In this document: one piece after another, positions 55,423-64,000 of the stretch
How positions within the stretch are numbered: the stretch's first letter is position 1
Layout of the letters: each line of letters begins with the position of its first letter
NCBI GenBank assembly: GCA_026260175.1
Contig: JAKCWW010000388.1
Location: forward strand, 23,887-87,886
Source: Reticulitermes lucifugus
Lineage: Eukaryota > Arthropoda > Insecta > Blattodea > Rhinotermitidae
Direction of reading: 5' to 3'
Length of the DNA: 64,000 nt
The notes under the pieces: generated by a model
What the model was told of the DNA's origin: nothing
Databases searched by the model: none
The model's input: the letters and a program-made list of their open reading frames with translations, nothing else
Position numbers and translations under genes: made by a program

Positions 55423-55653
55423 GTGGTTATAACTATTTTTTTTCAGTTTCATTACTGTCCCAATTTATTAAAACCACTACGTTTAGGAAATTGGCTTTAT
55501 TCCTGTTTTCTGATGGAAATACGATATTTCTGCTGTCAGCTCTGTGGGTACAGCTACCGTCCTTCAGGTTACAGGAATTCCAAACAAGCGCACTCTTTAT
55601 TTTGTGCAAAATGTACTGCCAAAATATTAAAAGAGAAAGCACTGTTTGATTGA
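55423..55653 (+). other. Cysteine-rich open frame behind a splice-acceptor-like site
   Basis: The frame holds YFCCQLCGYSYRPSGYRN, then HSLFCAKCTAKILKEKALFD and a stop. The spacing C-x2-C and C-x2-C with nearby His looks like a small zinc-binding fold. Just upstream TATTTTTTTTCAG (55435-55447) is a good match to an insect 3' splice site, and the frame is open from it. This may be a terminal coding exon of an unseen gene or chance. There is no known family match and no upstream exon was found. Confidence 0.2.
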
Positions 55654-56441
55654 AATTCCATACTGATACACAATAGGACGCAGACTCCGTCAATAGGCAA
55701 ACTTCCGACAACTTTTTAAATTATGTCCTCCTGATACCCATCTATCGCCTGCCTTCAGAAAACTGAGTGTTTTAAGTACAAACTACCCCATTACACTAAG
55801 AGCCATGGCCGCTTGCTTTAAGTGGCCGGCAAAGTTTTGTGCCAGACGGTGTACATTACGTGTCTAAAACACGAGCCCCTCGTGTCAGCTTCCAGGCAGA
55901 ATAAAGTGGACCCTTGTCTCTGTCACTGCTGTATTAATAACAGGTTCCCAACTGGACGCGAAGATGCGTTAAGTCCTGACTAAAGTAATATTTATCAACG
56001 ATCTCGTTTCCTTTCTTTCATCAGATCATTTAACGGATTATTTTTTTCTGTTTGTGCATTCTGTTGTGAGGCAACATTAAGTCAATGATAACAGCCTGTA
56101 ATACATTCTGTATATTAGAACTGCGATATCGTAGCATTGGAAATCGGCAGGATAAAATGAGTTGTCTGTGTGTGTGTATGTCTATGGCAGCCCTAATATC
56201 TGAGGAAAGACAGATACTTGTAGGAGCTTGAAATTTTTGTAGCAATTTTAAGACGATTACTGGATGTGCCGTGACAAATATAATCAGAATAACTCGATGG
56301 GATTGGGGCGTGTGCCGTGCTTACTGGGTTGCACTTAACAATCGGGAGCAACATAGCACAACCAGATGTCAGCATTGCAATATATGATATTAAGGCTTGG
56401 TTTGCTCTAAGAATAAAGAAGGTTCCGAGAAAAGTGGAGGT
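55654..56441. other. Unassigned stretch
   Basis: Nothing recognised beyond a short GT run at 56165-56177. Confidence 0.5.
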
Positions 56442-56587
56442 GGAGTAGCGCATGGCGATAATAATCGATATTAATTAAGACTAACCTTTAATAATCGATA
56501 CTGACAGCGCGGCCGTGGAGTAGCGTTTGGCGATAATAATCGATATTAGGATTAACCTTTAATAATCGACAGTAATATTGCGGCCGT
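56442..56587 (+). repeat. Two-unit tandem duplication, about 73 bp
   Basis: Unit 1 (56442-56516) and unit 2 (56517-56587) share GGAGTAGCG, GGCGATAATAATCGATATTA, TTAACCTTTAATAATCGA or close variants, and GCGGCCGT. The second unit is a few bases shorter. Each has two ATCGA(T/C) sites. Confidence 0.85.
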
Positions 56588-56844
56588 AGAGTGGCCCCTG
56601 AAGATGATCAGAAACTGATTTATTCTTCAAAGAGGGTTATGATTATTACCCGTTTAGTTTATGCAAAGTGTTATCTAATGTTAGCCTGGGCGAAATCCGG
56701 GCACGTGGCTAGTATGCATGTAACATACCTGGTTGTGTGTACCTTTATGTTCTGACTTGCTCCTTTGAAATTCGAAAATAATGATTCATTTGAAACAAAA
56801 TTAAGCGAAATTTGTATACTCTTATTTTTTCACTCTATTCAGAC

Positions 56845-56990
56845 CGGCTATGGAGCCGATTCAGCCTCTTATCTACCACAGCCTCCTCTCCCAGGGGTAA
56901 ATGACCACCTAGTGCTGATGTTAAAAATTCGTGGAACTATACCTCCACTCCCCAATGGCACTTCTTGTTGTACTGATTAAATAGACACAG
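56845..56990 (+). mobile_element. SINE family B, 3' half
   Basis: GACCGGCTATGGAGCCGATT, CCTCCTCTCCCAGGGGTAAA, TGACCACCTAGTGCTGATGT, GTGGAACTATACCTCCACTC and CCAATGGCA. Confidence 0.7.
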
Positions 56991-57224
56991 GGACAACTTT
57001 ACTTTCTACTTTTCATTTCTGCTGCGTTCGGAATTAAATTTTAAAAAAGAGAGAATATGCTAGAACTTGAAAGAGGAAACACTAGATTGACTCTCTGGGG
57101 AGCTTGCTTTGGAAAAGGCTATGGTCCTGTCGCAGGACAGAAAACGTAATGAACAAATTAGCTTCACTCTGCCTGTACTTCTGTTCGCATATAATAACTC
57201 AATGCTGAAGGAATTCAATGGTCA

Positions 57225-57320
57225 CCTGGTTCTCTTCCCCGGGCGTAAACAGCCGGGATATGAAGCTGGCCATTTACCTTCATTTGGTACCAAGGTTAAT
57301 AATGAGTGCAGGTACACTTT
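57225..57320 (+). mobile_element. SINE family B fragment
   Basis: GGTTCTCTTCCCCGGGCGTA followed by AACAGCCGGGATATGAAGC and CATTTACCTTCATTTGGTAC, the middle of family B only. Confidence 0.5.
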
Positions 57321-57864
57321 CATTCCCCCTTATGCCTTTGTGGCGTGTACTCGTATTTATTACCTTTAATTTTACTCTCATACATTCATTTTTGCGCGCA
57401 CATCGAAATTAATTGTCCGCAAAGCGCGAAATATTCATCGGAACTAAAAATGTTTCGCAAGATATTTGTTGACAAAAATACAACACATATTTTATATTCA
57501 GTACACGTTTTCCTTTCGTCTTCTGTTTTTCTGTACAATTAAAGAAAATATGGCGAATGGTATGATGTGCTAAGACATGTGTGCATTCGCAAATTGTCAT
57601 TTCGCAAAGTTTCTGCGAATGAATGTATTTGTGACCGATCCGGGCTGTACGAAGCGTTGTAATTCGTAACGGAGGCTGTTAACTTGTTTTGCTTCGTGGT
57701 AATGGAACACTGCTGAGTTTCATTTTACTATCAACCTAACGACTTACTTCTTAATTATCTACTGACCTCTGAACCAGGCTGATGGCGAAGAGTGAGGGAA
57801 GGAGATTACTATAATCCATATTTCTGTTATGAAACATAGGGTAAGCTGCCATCCACCTTCAGCA

Positions 57865-58110
57865 CTCAGTCAGAAAATACGTGCGACGGGAAATAGATTC
57901 CTGCCATGGAGGGGGATTTTTTTCATCACCAAATGCACGTTGCATCTCCTCATCCCTTTCCTATCCAGCCCATACTATGTGTTTATTCTGGGAGAATAAA
58001 GCAAACGGAGCATGAAAGTATGGGCTGCTCTCATTTCAATGTAGTTTATGAATGCGTAGAGCTATGCCTCCACTCCACCATACATTTTCATGGTGTGATA
58101 CTTCATTAAC
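57865..58110 (+). mobile_element. SINE family B, old copy with inner deletion
   Basis: GGGAAATAGATTCCTGCCAT and GGAGGGGGATTTTTTTCATC match the B-box region. GCGTAGAGCTATGCCTCCAC and CATTTTCATGGTGTG match the 3' end. Confidence 0.65.
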
Positions 58111-58959
58111 CACAAAGAAAAATTTCTCTTGCTTGTCTCATTATTTATAACATTTCAACTAATTACCCTATAAAAGCACAAAATATTTTACCTTAAGCGG
58201 TGTCATACGTGACTTGTATTCGGAAGACATTAGTTCGAGTCTCGGAATATGTATCATCTATCCCGAGATTTTTATGTCCCTCCAGTCGGCCGTCAGAATG
58301 CACCATTGAAACATACCACAGCCACTTTTTACACTCCCTTTTCAATACACGGCAAATAATCTATCCAAAACAAGTAAGTAGAACACGAACCTGGTGAAAC
58401 GTAACAGAAATGCGAACACTTAAAATAGACAGACATCCCCTACAATACATATATATATATTTATATAATATTCACAGGCAATTATAACGAAGACGGATAA
58501 ACAGCTACAAGAGTAAACAAGACCTACAAGGCGACGTTCCGTGGACTTTATGTTGCATATCCTTCTACCACACTGAAATCAAGAAGCCATTTTTAATCAT
58601 ATTTTATTCGTTTTAATAATTATCATAACAAATCTGACACAGCAGCTTGTATAGATTTGAATGTAAAATTGAGATCTCAATTATTAATATATTTAATACA
58701 ATTGTATACAGTGCTTTTTATGCGTTTTATATTACTGGGCTAAATATGACCACACTGGGGGAAACATGTTGCCAGAATAAAATTAGCCTATATATTATAC
58801 ACTAGTTGTGTTTGACAGTAGATTATTCCTTCATTATCCTCGAAGAAACTTAAGTCATTAGCGTATGTTTGCAGTAAAATTGTTATTTCAAAGGTCCCTT
58901 AAAGGATATAATGTAAGAATGGATCACTGGAAAGGTTATCTGTACAAAGCATAGATGGT
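58111..58959. other. Unassigned stretch
   Basis: A short TA run at 58450-58468. GGGGGAAACATGTTGCCAG at 58758-58776 is a trace of the stem-loop motif class. Confidence 0.45.
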
Positions 58960-59235
58960 ACAGTTAAGGCAATCCCTGTACAGGCCTGGACAGGCCCTGA
59001 GTGTTCCAGGAGGTTGAGGCTCCCAGATTTCAAGACAATCGGCACATGAACGTGGTAAGGTTGTCAGCCCTAAGCACCGGCCGCCTTTACCCCCCAGAAA
59101 ATATTGCTGGTACTCATTTCTGTTAGAGGCTGAGTCGACACCACGATTATGTCAACGAAATTTACAATAACATAATCGGGAATCGAACCCTCGACCTTCC
59201 GGCTTGTAGCACAGTACCTCAGCCACGTGACCCCA
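58960..59235 (-). mobile_element. tRNA-headed SINE, third family
   Basis: On the minus strand the head is GTGGCTGAGGTACTGTGCTA with GGTCGAGGGTTCGATTCCCG (good B box). The body includes TGTCGACTCAGCCTCTAACA and GGGGGGTAAAGGCGGCC, and the low-coordinate end is rich in CCTGGACAGG and CCAGGAGGTTGAGG. It is unlike families A and B. Only one copy is in the window, so its ends are uncertain. Confidence 0.6.
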
Positions 59236-59882
59236 TAAAGCATAGATAGAGATGGAAATTTCAAATTGTTACTTTGGAATTTCAAAGTGCTTTATATCAG
59301 TTGTGGTAATATATTTGCGATGGAAACAGTAGGTAATTCAGAAATGCCTCTATCTACCACAATACTCGGCGTCGTTTCTCATAGGACAGTGGTGTTCATA
59401 GTTACCACCATGATAACCTCATGTCTCGGGAATATTTTCAATTTGTGTTGGTAGGCAAATGGTTCTACCATGACAGAAGCCTTACAACATTACATTACTT
59501 TCGTGTTAATATGACGCCGGTAACTGGTGACCGTGCCGGCAGAATAATCACTCCAGCCCCCAGCCACCCCTACCCTTGAATACCAAGATATCGTAACTTT
59601 GCTGACGACATATATGATATGCCTATAATATGTCACATTTTCCTCCCTCTGGTTTCTGATATTCCTTTCCCTCTTCGTCCCAGTCGTCTCCCCCCGCTGT
59701 GTCTGTGTCAACCTGTCCCTCAACTTGTCACTTTACATCCATGCATATCAATATCCAACCGCCAGACATTATCCCTTCTACCTCTCAACAGCCCTGTTTT
59801 TCCAGCTCTTTACCTTCTCCCCAGGCCAACGGTGCTTCACGAGACTTGATGTTCTTGCTGTTGTTACTGAGGATTCAAGTCT
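59236..59882. other. Unassigned stretch
   Basis: Pyrimidine-rich DNA around 59640-59830. Overlapping frames have no domain. Confidence 0.5.
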
Positions 59883-60045
59883 TACGGGATGGTAAGTCAT
59901 CCCACTGGTAAAGAGTTACCGACGTTTTGGAGGATCGTAGTGCCTTCGTCTTCGGAATTCGGCTACTTGACGGCATTACCATTTGTTGAAATGTCCCTAT
60001 TTACCAGCAAACACGGCGCCCAAGAAAAATTGTATCTTCAATGGT
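59883..60045. repeat. Family F, palindromic copy
   Basis: Left half: CTGGTAAAGAGTTACCGACG, TTTTGGAGGATCGTAGTGCC and TTCGTCTTCGG. Right half: GACGGCATTACCATTTGTTG, AAATGTCCCTATTTACCAGC and AAACACGGCGCC. Confidence 0.75.
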
Positions 60046-62709
60046 GTTCAGTTCATTCCTTCACAAGAATTCAACAAAGTATGTTAACACTATTGACATC
60101 TCCCACTATAGCAGACATACGTAATATTTTCACTGATACACTCTTATACGTTATCCTTGAGGGACACTATGACATCACAACATTACTGAATACTGAAGTC
60201 ATGAAATTAAATTCCTTATAAAACTTGTTGATGAAGTAAGCAGTGGTGCTACTTAAATAAAATACTTTAACGGCAAAGGTCGAGGTTGCAATACCGATCG
60301 AGGCATAGGTACTTATCGACTGACTTATAACGGCAAAGTTATCGATATTTACTACTAACAGCTATAAGAATTAGTTGCAACAAAGATAAGAATAACAACA
60401 GAATTTCACCTCCCAGACTTATGGTTTTGTGTGAAGTGAGCATAAATTAATTCCGAGTATTACTACTAAACAACTACCTAACTAAATGCATAGTACATAA
60501 TCCTTCTTAAAATACTAAGAGTCACTCAACTAGTCATTAAATTCCCCGCATTTAACGGAATTCAAATTTTCATGGCCTTATTCACAACAGCAGTCCTCTG
60601 GACCCAGCCTGAGCCCAGGGAATCAAGTCTACATCTCATCCCATTTCTTTAACGTATATTTCAACACTGTCCTACCAACTAAACCTACGTTTCGTAAGTT
60701 CTAATATACAGTGTGTTTCTACTCGTGTCCTTTAGCGCTGTAGCTGTCGCTGAAGCTTCGCCGTATTGGAAGACACCATTCGCCGGGAATTTAGAGTCCG
60801 TTTTCCCATGCAGTCCAACTTATCTTACTTTTATAGAAGAGCCTTGGAATGCCGATGTCCAGCCTCGTAGCTTCTGAAAACATAGTTCTCGACACGAAAA
60901 TAAGCTTTTCTTCTGGAAATATTACCCATTTTTTTCGCATTTGTTATTCCACTTCCTGCAAAGAATGTGGATTGAAAACATAAACTCTATTTTTGAGTGT
61001 CTGTTACAAATAATGCACGGATTCAGACCTGGAGATTTACTCGTAGGAGACTAGTCCGCAATATATCAACAGATAGACGAATACATCTGCTAGGGCATCC
61101 ACTGAGAAATTTGCTGTAAGAAGAAACGCACATTATTGTTTCTGTTTTTTATTCTCAGAAGAATGGTGTCAGATTCAGCCTAATGCAGCGGTAGAAATTT
61201 ATTATTTCTTTAAAAAAAAATGGTCCTACGATTTTGCGCGTATTCACCGCACACCAGACTCCGACTGTACAGTCATGCAGAGGAACACCAAAATATTGCG
61301 TGGGGATTTTTGAAACACAAATGTTTGTTATTCTGGGTGTTTACATTCCCATCTAACGTAAACCATGCCCCCTTTATAAAGTACTGCAAATTAGCACTCT
61401 TTGTTCGATATAACACACGTGCATTTCTATCACGCACTAACCACCTGCTGCTCTGTATGACTAAACGCCTGTGTCACGTTTCATCGCTGAGAAGACGAGG
61501 ACCTTATCAATTAAGTCGCCTTTGCTGACGGAGACAGGTTTACCTAAACTCCGGTACAAAGTCCACATCTCACAATTGTGCAACCTCTCTTGTTTACTGT
61601 TATCATTTAGATAAATTACGTCTGTCTTCTCTGACCTCCTGTACTCCAACTAAATATTAAAAATTTCTTCCATAATTCTCTTGCTACAATTTTCAAGGTT
61701 CCTCGGAGGCCCTTTTCATCCAAACCCGACTGTCCACTCTTCATTCCTAAGGTCTTCGCAAAGAATGCCCGAGGCCCGGTCAAAATTTCCTAACATATCA
61801 GTTTTTTTCGGTTGGGGTTTATTAAATTCCACCCAGTCCCCTGCTGGAGAACCATTCCTTATCAGCTGTCCGGGATGGCTTGTTGAACACTCACTATTTC
61901 TCCCAATTTCTGGAGGCCTTCACTATCTTCAGTAAGATGCAGACGCGACACGCAACAAAAAATATTCACATACGTAACTACCAAATGGATGGGATTCCAA
62001 TCTGTGACATCGAATTAGGACAGGCTTTTACACGAATGGTAAATAGAACCAACTAAAACGTGTCTGATGGGTGTTAGCTTTAGATTCTGCTGTGGACTGC
62101 GTGTGTCACGTGACGTCATATTTTGTTTTCAAGCAGCAGAACAGAAAGATAAATAGATATGTACTATATAGTGTGTATTGGTACGTAGGATATTCGGCTG
62201 ACGTATAGAAAATATGAAAAAAAAATTATTGCTGGCCAATTCAACACAAAGGAAGGGCTGAATTTTTCAGCTGCTATGAAGAGAGTGAAATGGAACTGCA
62301 CCTCAGTTAGAAACCTTCGTTCTAAAATGCAGGATTTATTTCAGCGCACTCGGTTAGTCATATGCCTTACTAGATACGGCCGCTTTCTCCTTCCTTCTCC
62401 TAGGCAATGGATATTTTAGCATTTCAGGCGTAGTGGTTACTGTTTTCTACCTGCTTTAACACTGACATGCTCAGCACTATACCTCACTTACTGTCTACAT
62501 CAAAAGCCGCCACTCTTCCCAGCTCTTCTGCATCGATGAACCAAGAACCTTCACATGATGCACTATTAAGTAACAGAATCTGTCGTGCTGCTTTCATGGC
62601 TTGAAAACGGTCATAAACTCGATAAATCCGGAATGGCATCACACGAAAAAAATCCCCTCGTCTATAAAGTAAACTAGTAGGCTGTAATTTCGGCAGCTCA
62701 ATTTGTACA
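60046..62709. other. Unassigned stretch
   Basis: About 2.7 kb without a recognisable gene or family. ACGGCAAAG occurs at 60271-60279 and 60331-60339, the latter followed by TTATCGATA. Confidence 0.45.
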
Positions 62710-62955
62710 GTTGTCTTTCTTCAAATTAAAGGACAGGGGAATAGGGCTTCTATTCCCGCCAGATATTCTGTCTTCCACAGCATCCAGGACTGGCTCTGAG
62801 GCCTACCGTACTTCCTATCCAAAGGTTGCCGACGGCTTCCTCCCAAGGTAAAGCGAACGTCGCGTGAACCTTATCACTCACTTCCATCTAGTAGAACTAA
62901 AAATAGGTGAAGGTATACCTCGATCCCCCCCCAAGTGTATTCATGTTCTGATGCT
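62710..62955 (+). mobile_element. SINE family B, old copy
   Basis: TATTCCCGCCAGATATTCTG (B-box side), CATCCAGGACTGGCTCTGAG, CTTCCTCCCAAGGTAAAGCG, CACTTCCATCTAGTAGAACT and AGGTATACCTCGATCCCCCC. The A-box region is not visible. Confidence 0.65.
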
Positions 62956-63064
62956 TAATTAATGAGCACTTATGTAATTCCAAATTGTCAAGAAACATTA
63001 TAATTGGTAAGTTATTAAGAATTAGTATCTGTGTGTTTAATACACTGGTACAGAATTTGCACAC

Positions 63065-63661
63065 ACAGGGTGATTCAGGAGAAAAGGTCAATATTTTGGA
63101 AGGTGATCAGTGTCGGTCATTGTGAGAAAAAAGTTACTATGAACGTGTGTCTTATTCTGAATGGTTACCGAGATAGAAATGTTTGAATCTACAAATATAA
63201 AACATTGGGGGTGGTAGTAAATAAAGTGAAATTACTTACTGTTAATTTAATTTTAATTTTAATTTTATGTTTAAAAGACAGATTTGTTACACAGAAATGA
63301 CAAATTTGTTACAGTTCACAATAAACGTTCGAAAATCCCACCGCCAACCTGTGCACTGTGCAACTCGTGTGCGAAGATCACGTGATGTTCGTCTGAGTTG
63401 ATCTTCACCTTCCATTATGCAAGCAGCATCATCCGAAATACGAGGCAGCAATTCGTCTCATGTATCCAACTTTCTTTTGTAAACTTAATTCTTCATCCAA
63501 CCCCACAAAACAAAAATCTAACGGGGTTACTTCTGGAGATTCAAACAGCTCTATCTCGGTAACCATTTAGAATAAGATATATGTCGATATGAACTTTTTT
63601 CTCACAATGACCGATACTAACCCCTCCCAAAATATTGACGTTTCCTCCTGAATCATCCTGT
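63065..63661 (-). mobile_element. Internally deleted DNA transposon with about 125-bp inverted ends
   Basis: The ends are ACAGGGTGATTCAGGAGAAA at 63065 and, on the minus strand from 63661, ACAGGATGATTCAGGAGGAA. The inverted repeats run 63065-63190 and 63537-63661 and include TTACCGAGATAGA. The 345-bp centre keeps the last part of a transposase on the minus strand (63316-63536). The element is a deletion derivative that depends on a full partner. No clear target duplication is visible. Confidence 0.9.
63316..63536 (-). pseudogene. Transposase DDE C-terminal fragment
   Basis: The minus strand opens SPEVTPLDFCFVG, the region of the third catalytic residue (usual form SPDLTPLDFFLWG in IS630/Tc1-like transposases of insects), then YMRRIAASYFG. 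In another frame it continues LRRTSRDLRTRVAQC and GGGIFERLL with a stop at 63316-63318, matching the usual ending RVA.CIE..GG.FEHLL. The frame shifts at least once or twice and holds stops, so it is dead. Confidence 0.8.
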
Positions 63662-64000
63662 ATGTAGCGCAAGTATATTAAATTACAGTTTTGTCTTATA
63701 CAACTAAGAAACTTTTCAGCTACAGACAGATGGTTAATCACATGCACAGACACATGAGTACCTATAATTTATGACTTATAAACAGGATGGTAAATTATAC
63801 CAAATTCGAGGCCCTAAAAATGATAAGTCAACTACCGGAGCATTAAACTCTAGCAACTAAAGAGGAATACTCGTTAAAATCTGGAATGATGAGAAATTAC
63901 AATTAAATAGCTCTAATTGGAAATTAAAAGTCCTTCAGCTAGTAATGAAATTTTCCAACTTTTATCAAATTCGAAGATTTAACTGTCTTGTTCACAAGAG
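63662..64000. other. Unassigned stretch
   Basis: Nothing recognised up to the window end. Confidence 0.5.

Noticed and set aside
59185-59225. A working tRNA gene on the minus strand
   Set aside because: The B box is good, but no acceptor stem or full cloverleaf can be formed; it is a SINE head. The same holds for the heads of families A and B.
1-64000. LTR or other virus-like elements
   Set aside because: I looked for long direct repeats with TG...CA ends and for gag-pol motifs and saw none that I could support.

Overview
The window looks like gene-poor, repeat-rich chromosomal DNA from an insect, most likely a cockroach or termite (Blattodea). This assignment rests on my recollection of the repeat families (the tRNA-headed SINEs, the fold-back repeat built around GACGTTTCGG, and a LINE 3' end ending in STREKRPVTR), not on a search. 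Base composition is AT-rich, open frames are short, there is no operon-like packing, and two runs of N mark scaffold gaps (34177-34268 and 49983-50032). I found no convincing host protein-coding gene, no genuine tRNA or rRNA gene, no CRISPR array, and no LTR or virus-like element. The sequence is best read as intergenic or long-intron DNA.

What the window holds is layers of mobile elements. (1) SINE family A, with a class II (Leu/Ser-like) tRNA head: 4867-5122, 14068-14350, 27352-27610, 28653-28969, 43696-43910 and 49886-50187. Two copies have perfect 11- and 14-bp target-site duplications. (2) SINE family B, with a different tRNA-like head: full copies at 48758-49051 and 49345-49613, one interrupted by a gap at 34111-34341, and about eight older pieces. 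(3) Family C, a roughly 500-bp element with short inverted ends and a GCGCATGCGC core: 6000-6505, 17338-17530, 18645-19148, 33932-34663 and 53605-54125. (4) Family D, a roughly 235-bp TTAA-flanked MITE: 12604-12829, 12919-13153 and 18587-19325. (5) Family F, a palindromic element of about 160 bp found whole or in halves at some twenty places. (6) Single DNA-transposon remains: a mariner relic (29660-30640), a pogo-like MITE (1961-2145), and two internally deleted elements keeping an N-terminal HTH (46641-47155) or a C-terminal DDE piece (63065-63661). (7) LINE 3' ends: 3-190, 9425-10240, 25455-25742, 37740-38086 and 47731-48055.

Nested insertions give a relative order: C went into D (18587-19325) and SINE B went into C (34111-34341). 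Tandem repeats of 15, 21, 30 and about 73 bp and many microsatellites fill in the rest. The most interesting points are two nearly identical LINE 3' fragments that share the same stop codons, repeated expansion of one internal site in SINE A, the fold-back biology of family F, and a 30-bp repeat (10 codons) that recurs 1 kb away in opposite orientation. Since there are no working genes, nothing can be said about genes acting together; the logic of the region is the history of its transposons.
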